Assembly: GCA_947629245.1 (NCBI GenBank)
Contig: CANRDC010000008.1
Span: 1-59,925 of the forward strand
Direction: 5' to 3'
DNA: 59,925 nt
Origin: an uncultured Oscillospiraceae bacterium
GTDB lineage: Bacteria > Bacillota > Clostridia > Oscillospirales > Oscillospiraceae
Shown: positions 7,921 through 15,934 of the stretch, in pieces
How positions within the stretch are numbered: position 1 is the stretch's first letter
Layout of the letters: each line of letters starts with the position of its first letter
The notes under the pieces: model-generated
What the model saw: the letters and a program-made list of their open reading frames with translations, nothing else
Told to the model about the DNA's origin: nothing
Databases searched by the model: none
Translations under genes and position numbers: made by a program

Positions 7921-8958
7921 TCATGCGGCTATGTATTCTCTCATCAAGGCGCTGGCCGATTTCCACCCCAGCAGCTTGCGGGGATAGTTATTGATCCACT
8001 GCTCCGCCCGGCGGATGGCCTCAATGTCCACCTCATCAAAGTTGGTGCCCTTGGGAAAGAAACGGCGGACCAGGCGGTTGGCGTTCTCATTGCTGCCCCG
8101 CTCATGGGGAGCATAGGGGTGGCAGTAGTAGACGGTGGTGCGCTTGCCCTTGCGGCGGCAGGATTTCTCCATGCCCTTGTAGTCCTGGAACTCACAGCCA
8201 TTGTCCACCGTGATGCTTTTGAACATCTCATAGAACTTGCGACCCATCCGGCGCTCCAGGCCGTTGAGGGCCCGGACCACGCTGGCGGCGGTGTGATCCG
8301 GCACGGGGATAATGATGCAGGCCCTGGTCAGGCGCTCCGTGAGGACCAAGAGGGCCCGCCGGGAGTGCACCTTGCCCATCACGCTGTCCAGCTCCCAGTG
8401 GCCAAAGGTGGAGCGCTCCGCCACCTCTGCCGGGCGGTGCTCAATGCTCTCACCCTTGGGAGGCCGGGCGGCCTTTTTCTTGCCCTTGGATTTCCGCTTG
8501 CTCCGGCGGCCTCTCTCCGGCAGGTGCTCCGGGGTCAGCTTGAGGAAAACGTCCCCACGGTAGATGTAGTTGTAGAGGGTGCTCTCACAGATGTCCGTGT
8601 TAAAGAGGCCCAGCTCCCGGATTTCAGCCAGGACAGCGCCGGGAGAAAAGTGGTCATCCATGATGCGGTGCTCCACATACTCCGCAAAGGCCCGGTCCGT
8701 GCCCAGCTTGAGGTCCGGCCCCTTGGCCCGGAGGTTGTCCTGGTATCTCTGCTCTGCAATCTCCGGGCAGTAGCGCTCCACAAATTCATAGTCAGCCGTC
8801 ATCTGGAGGCACATGCCCCGCTTGATTTCGTTGTAAATGGTGGTGCGGCAGACGCCCAGGGCCTCTGCAATTTTCGTTTTGGGCGTGCCGATCTTGAGCA
8901 TCCGCTCCAGGGTCAGCCGGTCCTCCCAGTCCATTTGATGAAAGCCTTTGTAATTCAT
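7921..8958 (-). CDS. IS30-family DDE transposase, candidate prophage integrase
   Basis: 345 residues, starting at ATG 8958 after GAGGAGGCGCACC. The N-terminal part has the IS30 helix-turn-helix (KIAEALGVCRTTIYNEIKRG). The catalytic domain shows D in HWELDSVMG, D in ITVDNGCEF and E in ERGSNENANRL, with the IS30 ending RRFFPKGTNF. It sits next to attL, downstream of two XRE regulators: the usual seat of an integrase. No tyrosine or serine recombinase is visible elsewhere in the element. No IS30-type terminal inverted repeats are visible in the 56-base gap before it, so it looks like a phage gene rather than an inserted IS. A terminator at 8982-9011 separates it from the XRE gene. Its role in integration is inference. 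Confidence 0.85.
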   Translation of the reverse strand: MNYKGFHQMDWEDRLTLERMLKIGTPKTKIAEALGVCRTTIYNEIKRGMCLQMTADYEFVERYCPEIAEQRYQDNLRAKGPDLKLGTDRAFAEYVEHRIMDDHFSPGAVLAEIRELGLFNTDICESTLYNYIYRGDVFLKLTPEHLPERGRRSKRKSKGKKKAARPPKGESIEHRPAEVAERSTFGHWELDSVMGKVHSRRALLVLTERLTRACIIIPVPDHTAASVVRALNGLERRMGRKFYEMFKSITVDNGCEFQDYKGMEKSCRRKGKRTTVYYCHPYAPHERGSNENANRLVRRFFPKGTNFDEVDIEAIRRAEQWINNYPRKLLGWKSASALMREYIAA

Positions 8959-8981
8959 GGTGCGCCTCCTCAAAAAGTGTA

Positions 8982-9011
8982 AAAGAAAAGGGCGGGGATG
9001 GCTCCCCGCCC
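8982..9011 (-). terminator. Terminator between XRE gene and transposase
   Basis: Read on the minus strand: GGGCGGGGA, loop GCCA, TCCCCGCCC, then TTTTCTTTT. It lies right after the XRE gene stop and about 25 bases before the transposase start, with no room for a full promoter. Transposase expression would need read-through. Confidence 0.75.
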
Positions 9012-9014
9012 ATG

Positions 9015-9254
9015 TCACATGGCTCTGTATCGTGCCAGGAGGGTGACGGCCTCACCATCCGGCAGGATGTCCTCCAGCTTGCAGTGGAGGGTGGTGCAGA
9101 GCTTGAGCATTGTGGCCAAACTGGCTTTGCTGAGGTCTTTAGCCCCCTGCTCATAATACTGGAGCATCCGGGTGTTGATGCCAGCGGCGGTGGCCAGCTC
9201 AGATTGTGACAGGCCGCAAGCCTGGCGGACGTTTTGCAATTTGCTGTTTCTCAT
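9015..9254 (-). CDS. XRE-family helix-turn-helix regulator
   Basis: 79 residues from ATG 9254 after GGAGGAGATGCCCAC; the helix-turn-helix is in LSQSELATAAGINTRMLQYY. Its promoter (-35 TTGACA, -10 TATAAT) encloses a perfect palindrome, strongly suggesting autorepression or control by the neighbouring repressor. It lies between the main repressor and the transposase in the lysogeny module. An excision or lysogeny control role is inferred from this position. Confidence 0.85.
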   Translation of the reverse strand: MRNSKLQNVRQACGLSQSELATAAGINTRMLQYYEQGAKDLSKASLATMLKLCTTLHCKLEDILPDGEAVTLLARYRAM

Positions 9255-9278
9255 GTGGGCATCTCCTCCTTTGCCTCT

Positions 9279-9306
9279 ATTATACACCTTTAGGTGTATA
9301 TGTCAA
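9279..9306 (-). promoter_or_regulatory. XRE promoter with embedded palindromic operator
   Basis: On the minus strand TTGACA (9306-9301), 16-base spacer, TATAAT (9284-9279). The palindrome TATACACCTAAAGGTGTATA (9300-9281) has 9-bp perfect arms, fills the spacer and overlaps the -10. A bound regulator would block polymerase. Confidence 0.85.
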
Positions 9307-9348
9307 GATAAAAAATCAGCGGCCCGCCGGAAATTTTGGGCCGCTGTT

Positions 9349-9633
9349 CTATTTCTTGCGATGCCTCAGCATGTCCGCCAGCTCAGACAGCAGGGCAATC
9401 TCCCGCTCATCCAGGCCGGTGACATCCACCACGGCGCTCCTGTCCAGTCCCAGGAGGTAGTCCGTGGACACAGAGAACACCTTGGAGAGCTCCACCAGAC
9501 AGGCCGGGGATGGCATGGAGAGGCCCTGCTCCCAGGAGTTGACGCCGTTGCGGGTGAGGCCCATGCGGCGGGCAAGCTCCGCCTGGCTCCAGCCCCGTGC
9601 CTCCCGCAGCTTTTTGATGATGTCAGCAGTCAT
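9349..9633 (-). CDS. XRE-family prophage repressor candidate
   Basis: 94 residues from ATG 9633 after GAGAGGAGGCGGAGCC. The helix-turn-helix WSQAELARRMGLTRNGVNSW is typical of CI-like and SinR-like phage regulators, and a short helical C-terminus may dimerise. It has no LexA-type peptidase domain, so induction would not be by self-cleavage. It is divergent from the plus-strand membrane protein gene with an operator between them. Confidence 0.85.
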   Translation of the reverse strand: MTADIIKKLREARGWSQAELARRMGLTRNGVNSWEQGLSMPSPACLVELSKVFSVSTDYLLGLDRSAVVDVTGLDEREIALLSELADMLRHRKK

Positions 9634-9657
9634 GGCTCCGCCTCCTCTCCCGTCCAT

Positions 9658-9733
9658 TATATTTTGCCGTTTTGATAAGTTATTATCAATTTTGGCTCTA
9701 ATACTTGACGCATGGCCGGTGGGCTCTTATAAT
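9658..9733. promoter_or_regulatory. Divergent lysogeny control region
   Basis: Plus strand: TTGACG (9705-9710), 17-base spacer, TATAAT (9728-9733), driving the gene at 9772. Minus strand: a TATAAT (9663-9658) faces the repressor gene, with poor -35 match. Between them is the palindrome TTGATAAGTTATTATCAA (9672-9689), 7-bp perfect arms, a likely operator. Confidence 0.75.
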
Positions 9734-9771
9734 GGAATAAAAAAGAATAAAAGAGAAAGACGGAGGACACC

Positions 9772-10449
9772 ATGAAAAAGTTTTTGCGGATAGCTGGGGG
9801 CATCATCCTGGCCCTGGGAGCCTTGGGCGGCCTCATCACCTTTGCCATGGAGCGCAGGCCGGAGGTGGCCGTCATGGCCATTGTGCTGGCCGTCCTGGCC
9901 GTCCTGCTGCTGAGGCCAAGGCGGAGCACCACCTCCCGCCAGACGCCCGCAGAGGCCCCTCTGGAGCCCCAGCAGGCCCCGCCGGTGAGCTTTGCGCCCA
10001 GGGATGTGCCGGAGGACATCCTGGACCAGATGCGGCGCTCCTATGGCCCCATGCAGGCCCAGGAGGACGCCCGCATCATGGCGGAGAGTTTCCGGCTGGT
10101 CCAGGACACGGTGAGCTTTGACACATTTCTCATGCGTCTGGACCTGGCCCGGCAAAAGGCCTTGACCCTCTTGCAGGCGGAGCAGGCCGGGTGCCGGGGT
10201 GTTAAAAAGCCGGAGGTCCATAGGGCTTGTGAGAGCGTGCTGGCCAGCGCCCAGAGCGCCAAGGTGGCATTTTTGGAGCGCTCCTACATCAAGGAAACAA
10301 ATGAGGCCCTGCTCCTCAAGACGCCCTCCGGCCAGCGCAAGCGCCTGGAGGCCTATCTGGAGAAATTGCGGGAGCATGAGGAGGACTTTCTGGATGTGGC
10401 GGAGGCCTATGAGCAGACGGTCAAAAAGGTGGAGGCCTTGAGGCCATAA
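9772..10449 (+). CDS. Prophage membrane-anchored protein, unknown function
   Basis: 225 residues; the only intact plus-strand gene of the prophage. Two hydrophobic segments near the N-terminus (about 5-25 and 32-47) are followed by a Pro-rich linker and a long charged helical region, probably coiled coil, ending LREHEEDFLDVAEAYEQ. A consensus promoter drives it from the lysogeny switch, and GGAGGACACC precedes its ATG. Expression apart from the lytic genes suggests a lysogenic function such as exclusion of other phages. I do not recognise the family. Confidence 0.75.
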   Translation: MKKFLRIAGGIILALGALGGLITFAMERRPEVAVMAIVLAVLAVLLLRPRRSTTSRQTPAEAPLEPQQAPPVSFAPRDVPEDILDQMRRSYGPMQAQEDARIMAESFRLVQDTVSFDTFLMRLDLARQKALTLLQAEQAGCRGVKKPEVHRACESVLASAQSAKVAFLERSYIKETNEALLLKTPSGQRKRLEAYLEKLREHEEDFLDVAEAYEQTVKKVEALRP

Positions 10450-10484
10450 AAAAAGCGGGAGGAGCTGCTGCCCCTCCCGCTTTC
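10446..10484. terminator. Bidirectional terminator
   Basis: AGCGGGAGG and CCTCCCGCT pair across a short loop. On the minus strand a run of seven T follows, ending the late operon after the holin gene; on the plus strand TTTCTCT follows, ending the gene at 9772-10449. Confidence 0.8.
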
Positions 10485-10488
10485 TCTG

Positions 10489-10926
10489 TCATTCGCTGCC
10501 GGTGTCCGTAGCCGGGGGCTCCTCATCCTCCGGGGCCTCCAGCGCCACCGGGGCCTCCAGGCCCTCCAGGTTTTCCAGGAGGTCATCAGGGGGCTTGCCG
10601 CTGGTCTTGCTCAGGATCATGTCTTTCAATTTCAAAAATACATCCTTGGCGTAGAGGGCATAGGCGGTGAGCAGGGCCAGGTTGGCCGCCGTCATCAAAT
10701 TCACCGTCTGGCCGTCCACCTCAATGGCGATGATGTCCGGGTTGAGGTAGCCGGACATGTAAAAGCCCACAAAGCAGGCGGCCACCACGGCCCCCTTGAT
10801 GGCTCCGTTGCGGAGCCGCACGGGGTCAAACTCCCCGGAAAAGAGGGCGTCCAGGCTGCCCAGGACAATGTTGATGACCACCAGCAGCACCAGGCCGATG
10901 GCCAGCCGGAGCACAGATTGTGTCAT
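10489..10926 (-). CDS. Phage holin candidate
   Basis: 145 residues with an N-terminal hydrophobic helix (about 7-24), two more hydrophobic segments (about 44-60 and 80-92) and a charged acidic C-terminus rich in Pro and Glu. It is the last gene of the late operon, directly after the endolysin, where holins are usual. GAGAGGAAAGC precedes the ATG. It would open the membrane to the endolysin. The family is not certain. Confidence 0.7.
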   Translation of the reverse strand: MTQSVLRLAIGLVLLVVINIVLGSLDALFSGEFDPVRLRNGAIKGAVVAACFVGFYMSGYLNPDIIAIEVDGQTVNLMTAANLALLTAYALYAKDVFLKLKDMILSKTSGKPPDDLLENLEGLEAPVALEAPEDEEPPATDTGSE

Positions 10927-10944
10927 GCTTTCCTCTCTTTCTCC

Positions 10945-11973
10945 TCAGCACAGGGTGAGGTCCTTGATGTTGACAGCGGCGGTGACCACGCCGTTGATGC
11001 CGATGACCACCCGGTCCTTGTCCACCTGCATGACCGTGTAGGTGCGGGAGTAGACAAAGGACGCCAGGCCGCCGCCGGTGTAGGTCTTGGCCCCGCTCCG
11101 CAGCTTGACGGTGGAGCCCTTGACGATGGCGGCGGAGCCCTCCACCTTGATGTCAGCGATGTCCACCCAGCCGTAGACGTTGGAGCCGCCCCCGGCGGTC
11201 CAGATGAGGTGGACGGGGTGCCGCCCGGACTTGGCCAGGCTGGTGACAGTGGCCTTGCCGGGCTTGCAGGTCTTGCCGTTGGTGGCGTTGGAGCTGGCAT
11301 AGTGCTTGGTGCCCGTAAAGGTCACCACATCGCCCACAGAGGGCCACACAGCGCCGTCCGTGGACGGGGTTGGCTGGGATGCCTCCCCGCCTCCAGAGGC
11401 CGCCACAGCGCCCGTGTAGTCCACCCAGGGGAGCTTGCCGTGCTTGGTCCAGGTTCGGGTGTTGTAGCCGGACTTTTTGCCGATGTTGCCCACCGCCGTG
11501 ATCTGCACCTTATTGTCCCACTTGGGGGTGCACTCCACGGCCAGGCCGTCCCCAATGTAGATGCCGATGTGCCCGGACAGCCAGACGGCCTCACCGGGCA
11601 GCATGGAGGCCCAGCCGGTGGTGCTCACCTCCAGGCACTCTTTAATCACGGTGTCCGCCCCGTGGTCCGGGACGCCGTTGCTGCCGTAGGCCGCCCCGCC
11701 GTAAACCTTGGAGGCGTCACCACGCCAGCCCCAGAGGATGCCTTTGATGAGGTTTACACAGTCAAAGCCATACACGGGAGGGTTCTGATTGGCCGCCGCT
11801 TTAATCATGGCGGTGCGGGCGGGGTCTTTGTTGTAGGTGTGATTGTTGCAGTAGCGGCTCACGTTGGAGCCGGTGAGAGGAGCGCCAAAGCATCCCATCA
11901 CATACAGTGTGCGGTAGTTTTTGGCGATGTCCACGGCCTTGTCCACCAGGGCCTTGAAAGTCATCTTGCTCAC
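10945..11973 (-). CDS. NlpC/P60-type endolysin
   Basis: 342 residues, GTG start after GGAGGCAAGACCT. The N-terminal half is a cysteine peptidase: catalytic Cys in GFDCVNLIKG and His in GHIGIYIGDG. A Gly/Ser linker near residue 195 leads to two SH3-like wall-binding modules in the C-terminal half. It cleaves peptidoglycan cross-peptides at lysis. It has no signal peptide, so it relies on the holin encoded next to it. Confidence 0.88.
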   Translation of the reverse strand: MSKMTFKALVDKAVDIAKNYRTLYVMGCFGAPLTGSNVSRYCNNHTYNKDPARTAMIKAAANQNPPVYGFDCVNLIKGILWGWRGDASKVYGGAAYGSNGVPDHGADTVIKECLEVSTTGWASMLPGEAVWLSGHIGIYIGDGLAVECTPKWDNKVQITAVGNIGKKSGYNTRTWTKHGKLPWVDYTGAVAASGGGEASQPTPSTDGAVWPSVGDVVTFTGTKHYASSNATNGKTCKPGKATVTSLAKSGRHPVHLIWTAGGGSNVYGWVDIADIKVEGSAAIVKGSTVKLRSGAKTYTGGGLASFVYSRTYTVMQVDKDRVVIGINGVVTAAVNIKDLTLC

Positions 11974-11987
11974 AGGTCTTGCCTCCT

Positions 11988-12266
11988 TTAGTCTTTCAGT
12001 ACGATCTCCGCAAGGCGGACAGCGATGTCCGCCCCATACTTGTCCGCAAAGCGGATGAGAAATTTCTGGGCATATTTCGCCCTGTTCTCATTCTTGCTTT
12101 TCCAGTAGTAAAAGCCGCCCCAGGCTCCATCTGTCAGCAGGGAGGCCCCGGCCAGAGCGCCCAGGGCCGTGACATCACGGCCCATGAGCGTCCCGGCCAC
12201 GGTAGCGATGCACAGCAGGACAGAGAGGGTGATGTGGAGCACCAGCATCTTTTTTGAGAACTCCAT
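11988..12266 (-). CDS. Small phage membrane protein
   Basis: 92 residues. ATG 12266 follows a GGGGGCGGCGGGGG stretch; a TTG at 12284 is an alternative start. One or two hydrophobic segments in the first half (LVLHITLSVLLCIATVAG and ALAGASLLTDGAWGG) precede a charged helix. Its place in the lysis block suggests a second holin or a regulator of lysis. The family is unrecognised. Confidence 0.65.
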   Translation of the reverse strand: MEFSKKMLVLHITLSVLLCIATVAGTLMGRDVTALGALAGASLLTDGAWGGFYYWKSKNENRAKYAQKFLIRFADKYGADIAVRLAEIVLKD

Positions 12267-12280
12267 CCCCCGCCGCCCCC

Positions 12281-12604
12281 TCAATAGAGAGCGCTCACGC
12301 CCTGCTCCGTCAAAAAGTCTTTCTGCTCATGTTTGACCTTGCGGGCGTATTCCAGAGCGGCCTCCATCTCACCGTTGCAGTGGCCGCTCTTGATGGCGGC
12401 GGCGGTGGCCTCCCCCAGGGCAATGGCTGCCCCGGTGCTCTTGATGATGAGGATTTCATTTTTCTCACGGGCCTGCTCCCGTGCCTCCATGCGCTCATCA
12501 CGCTTGGTGATGCGGCGCTGGAGGAGCCAGGAGCAGAAAGCCGTGATTGCGGTGGGGATGCCCAGCAGGGACACCAGCCCTGCCAGAGAAAGCTCAATAG
12601 TCAT
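12281..12604 (-). CDS. Small phage membrane protein with coiled coil
   Basis: 107 residues, one N-terminal membrane helix (about 4-27), then a charged helical stretch (KRDERMEAREQAREKNE) and a cytoplasmic-type tail. GAGGAGGCTGGCACCC precedes the ATG. It lies between tail adhesin genes and the endolysin, so a lysis accessory function is likely but unproven. Confidence 0.68.
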   Translation of the reverse strand: MTIELSLAGLVSLLGIPTAITAFCSWLLQRRITKRDERMEAREQAREKNEILIIKSTGAAIALGEATAAAIKSGHCNGEMEAALEYARKVKHEQKDFLTEQGVSALY

Positions 12605-12621
12605 GGGTGCCAGCCTCCTCT

Positions 12622-13098
12622 TTATTCCTCAGTGTACTCCGCCCAGATGTTGGAGCCGATGCCCGCCCCGCCGGGCTCCCAGGTGTTAGCGTCCACCTGG
12701 GACACCCAGCGCTTGCCATTGTGGGTGACCTTGGCCCCCTTGGCATAGGCGTCATGGGCCCCCACGGGCTGGGACCACTCCGGCCACTCCTCCGCCGGGT
12801 CACTGGTCAGCGCCCACAGGGAGGCCGCCTTGTCCGGCTCCCAGCCGGTCTGGGAGGTGTGCGCCTGCACACAGCGGTAGAGCTTGCCGTTGTAGCGGCG
12901 GAGCTGCCCCACGGTGTAGGCCTCATTGGGGGCCCACTCCGCAAAGAGCAGGGACTGCTCCCCGGCGGTCACATCGTCAATCTGGCCGCCCTCCGCCAGC
13001 ACCACAAAGGCAATGGCGGCGGCATCCTCCCGCTGCTGGATGTACCTGGCCGCCTCATGGATGGACTTGAGGCTCTGGCCCTGATAAATTACGCTCAC
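12622..13098 (-). CDS. Carbohydrate-binding-module phage protein
   Basis: 158 residues, GTG start overlapping the stop of the DGR target gene. Two aromatic-rich modules, EAYTVGQLRRYNGKLYRC and DAYAKGAKVTHNGKRW, resemble CBM5/12 chitin-binding repeats common in tail tip proteins. It probably binds surface glycan at the tail tip. Translational coupling to the DGR-diversified protein suggests that the two work together. Confidence 0.75.
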   Translation of the reverse strand: MSVIYQGQSLKSIHEAARYIQQREDAAAIAFVVLAEGGQIDDVTAGEQSLLFAEWAPNEAYTVGQLRRYNGKLYRCVQAHTSQTGWEPDKAASLWALTSDPAEEWPEWSQPVGAHDAYAKGAKVTHNGKRWVSQVDANTWEPGGAGIGSNIWAEYTEE

Positions 13099-14909
13099 TG
13101 GAAAGCACCTCCGATGTTGTTAATATAGCCGCCCTGGTCAGCGGCCCCCCGGCCCACGGAGAGCTTGAAGTTAAAGGCCCAGCCCTTGGCGGCGGTCTTG
13201 TTCTCAAAGACGTGGTTGGCACCAGATTTGATGTCAGCCGTGGCGTCCTCCCAGGCGGGGGCGTCATCCTTGGCGTTGTTCGTGACCAGCACCTGGAGGT
13301 CAGCGTCCACAGGCAGAGCGCCCACGATCCTGAGCACCATGATGGTGATGTCATCGTCCGCCGTCAGCGGCTCCGCCAGGGTGATAGTGGCCTTGGTGAC
13401 CTTTTTCTCAAAGGTCACGGTGTAGGGCGTGCTGTCCGCCTTGCCGTCATTGGCCACCACCTTGAGAGTGTGGGGGCCGTTGAGGACCTTTTGCCAGTTG
13501 GCGGCGGTCACGGCCTGGAAAGTGTTTTCTCCCCCAAGGCTGGCCTGATAGGAGCGCTGGACCGTCCCGTCCAGATACTCCTTGACCGTCACGGTGTCCT
13601 GGTCCGCATCGGTCACCTTGTATTTGAAGTCAAAGGCGTCCTCCTTGGTGCCCAGGTCGCTCCCGCTGGCCGTGTCGCTGGTGATGACGGGGTAGGCGTT
13701 ATTGTCCACCGTGCGGGCCTCACTGGTGCGCCAGTCGCTGGTGGCGTTGTAGCTGTCATAGGCCCGCACACGGTAGGTCACGGTGTTCCACCCGGCGGTG
13801 ATGGTGTCGGTGTAGGTCAGCGCCGTGCCCTTATAGAGCGGGGTCCAGCCGCCGGTGCCGTCCACCTGCCGCTCCAGCTCATAGCCGCTCAGGTTGTCAT
13901 CACTGTCCACCGCCTGGGTCCAGGAGATGGCCGTGGTGCTGCCGCCACGGACCAGGGCCGGGACGGTGATGGAGCCGGGAGCGCCGGGGGCCCGGTTATT
14001 GATGACCGTGCGGACATCGCTGGTGCACCAGCCGCTCTCAAGGCCCTCCGTGTCTCTGGCCTTGACCCGGTAGCGGACAGACACGGTGCCAAAGGTCACG
14101 GTGTCCGTGGTGGTGGCGGCGGAGCTTTGATAGATTTGGGACCACTGGCTGCCGCCGTCCGTGCTTTTCTCCACAATGTAGCTGGCCAGGTTGCTCTCAG
14201 CGTCCGTGGAGGGGGCCCAGGAGATGGTGATGGTGGTGCCGCCGTTGATGGTGGCGGGGACATTGATGCTGGCAGGTGTAGAGGGGGCGGTGTTCTTGAA
14301 CACAGAGCCGTCATCGCTCACCATGAGGGAGGAGGAGAGAGTGAAAGCGGGGCGGGACCCGTAGGTGCTGTCGCAGTAGTTGCCGCTGACATTGCCATTG
14401 GAATTCAAGTAAACGGCGTAGTTGGTGTAGTCCGTGTACGGGGAGCGGGTCCATTGGACATCTGCACTGCCGTTGTACTTGGCAATCTGGAGGTCAGCGG
14501 CCTTGGGGAGCGCCGTGCCCTCCTTGTTAAACCAGCTTTCCGTCTTGCCCAGCTCCGTGGCGGACAGGGCAAAGACGGCCCGCTTGAGGGTGGTGACGGT
14601 GGTGTTGCCGTTGCCGGGGGTGTAGTAGAAAGTGGTCTGTCCCATGTCCGTCTGGATCACCGGGTCCAGCAGCGCCTTATAGGTGCTGTTAAACCATTTG
14701 TCCAGGTCACAGGTGGCATAGGCGTTGACGTTGGTGGCGTGCCAGACACGCTTGTCATAGATGTCCTTGCGGACCACCAGAGTGCGCCCCGTGCCGTTGA
14801 GGCTGCTCTCGTAGTTATGTTGGGCCACATAGAACTCCACCAGCGTGCCGCCCTCTTTGAGCTTGACGGTGCTGCCGATGGCCTTGCTGCCCAGGGTAGA
14901 TGTTGCCAT
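13095..14909 (-). CDS. DGR variable target protein 1, tail adhesin with FnIII repeats
   Basis: 604 residues from ATG 14909, which overlaps the RT stop (TAATG) after AAAGGAGGTCATC. The N-terminal 200 residues form a DUF6273/C-type-lectin-like module holding the variable region at residues 155-188 (TNYAVYLNSNGNVSGNYC...). After it come at least two fibronectin type III repeats (TISWAPSTDAESNLASYIVE; AISWTQAVDSDDNLSGYELE), then a beta-rich C-terminal domain. The VR is thus internal, not C-terminal as in most DGR targets. It lies with the tail fibre and baseplate genes and is the probable receptor-binding protein. Confidence 0.85.
   Translation of the reverse strand: MATSTLGSKAIGSTVKLKEGGTLVEFYVAQHNYESSLNGTGRTLVVRKDIYDKRVWHATNVNAYATCDLDKWFNSTYKALLDPVIQTDMGQTTFYYTPGNGNTTVTTLKRAVFALSATELGKTESWFNKEGTALPKAADLQIAKYNGSADVQWTRSPYTDYTNYAVYLNSNGNVSGNYCDSTYGSRPAFTLSSSLMVSDDGSVFKNTAPSTPASINVPATINGGTTITISWAPSTDAESNLASYIVEKSTDGGSQWSQIYQSSAATTTDTVTFGTVSVRYRVKARDTEGLESGWCTSDVRTVINNRAPGAPGSITVPALVRGGSTTAISWTQAVDSDDNLSGYELERQVDGTGGWTPLYKGTALTYTDTITAGWNTVTYRVRAYDSYNATSDWRTSEARTVDNNAYPVITSDTASGSDLGTKEDAFDFKYKVTDADQDTVTVKEYLDGTVQRSYQASLGGENTFQAVTAANWQKVLNGPHTLKVVANDGKADSTPYTVTFEKKVTKATITLAEPLTADDDITIMVLRIVGALPVDADLQVLVTNNAKDDAPAWEDATADIKSGANHVFENKTAAKGWAFNFKLSVGRGAADQGGYINNIGGAFQ
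14346..14445 (-). repeat. DGR variable repeat 1 (VR1)
   Basis: 100 bp aligning without gaps to TR 16180-16279. There are 11 differences, every one at an A of the TR coding (minus) strand. The GC-rich end (GGGTCCCGCCCCGCT on the minus strand) is unchanged and acts as the initiation-of-homology block; it is followed by TTC here and by CTG in TR. Confidence 0.95.
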
Positions 14910-15934
14910 TAGATGACCTCCTTTAGAATGTTTTGAACACGGTCCCGCACTTGCTGGCGCAGGGTCCAAGTGTTGCCATGAGCGGCGTGGGCATCCCACG
15001 CTTGCCAGGATTGCAGGATTTCCTCACGGGTCACCAGGCCCAGAGGGTAGTCCCGCTCCCAGCGCCGGAGCTTGGCCCGCATCCGCTTGATGCTGCTATG
15101 CCGCAGCTTGCGGATGACCTGGCCGCTCTCCGTGATGTAGGTGTGAAAGCCAAGAAAGTCAATCCCGTTGCGCAAGGGGAAAATCTGGGTTTTCTCATTG
15201 AGCTCCAGGCCCAGGTCTGCCATATACGCCCGGATTTCCCGGAGGCAGTATTGCAGGTAGTCCTTGTCTGGGCAGATGAGGAAAAAGTCATCCATGTAGC
15301 GGCCATAGTAGCGGATGCGGAGCTTTTCCTTGACAAAGTGGTCAAACTCATCCAGAAACAGGAGCGCAAAGAGCTGGGAGGTCTGATAGCCCAGCGGCAG
15401 GCCGTCTGAGCAGTCGATGTAGACACAGAGCAGGTCATAAACAATGGGCTCAAGGCACAGCTTTTGGAGCTTGGCCTTGAGCCTGTCGTGGTCTATGCTT
15501 GCAAAGAAGTGGCGCACATCACACTTGAGGACCCAGCCCTCCGTGGTGCGGTATTTCCTCCAGTAGTCGATGAAAAAGCCCCGGAGCCGGTCCAGGCCAA
15601 AGTGGAGGCCCTTGCCCTTTTGGGATGCGTAGTTATCCAAAATAAAGCTCCGGGTGATCCGCTCATAGAGGAGGTTGTCCACAATAGCGTGCTGGACCAC
15701 CTTGTCCACAAACGCCGGAGCCTGCACCAGCCTTTTCTTGGGCTCAAAGACATAGAACACACGGAAAAGGCCGGGGCGGTATATCTTGGTTTTCAGAATA
15801 TAAATCAGGTTGACGATGTTCTCCAGCAGATGCACCTCATAGTGGGCGGTGGCAGCTCTGGAGCGCTTACCTCTCCTGGCGGCAAGGTAGGCCTTGTATA
15901 GCACCGCAAAGGTGCAGATTTGCAGAAAAGTCAA
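14909..15934 (-). CDS. DGR reverse transcriptase
   Basis: 341 residues with a TTG start preceded by AGGAGGCCACCCGC. Catalytic aspartates lie in KCDVRHFFASID (near 139) and in YMDD (near 213-216). LPLGYQTSQLFA carries the SQ motif typical of DGR reverse transcriptases, and a C-terminal thumb region follows. It copies the TR RNA with adenine-specific errors; the cDNA replaces VR sequence in target genes. It lies between TR and target 1, transcribed in the same direction. Confidence 0.95.
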   Translation of the reverse strand: MTFLQICTFAVLYKAYLAARRGKRSRAATAHYEVHLLENIVNLIYILKTKIYRPGLFRVFYVFEPKKRLVQAPAFVDKVVQHAIVDNLLYERITRSFILDNYASQKGKGLHFGLDRLRGFFIDYWRKYRTTEGWVLKCDVRHFFASIDHDRLKAKLQKLCLEPIVYDLLCVYIDCSDGLPLGYQTSQLFALLFLDEFDHFVKEKLRIRYYGRYMDDFFLICPDKDYLQYCLREIRAYMADLGLELNEKTQIFPLRNGIDFLGFHTYITESGQVIRKLRHSSIKRMRAKLRRWERDYPLGLVTREEILQSWQAWDAHAAHGNTWTLRQQVRDRVQNILKEVI

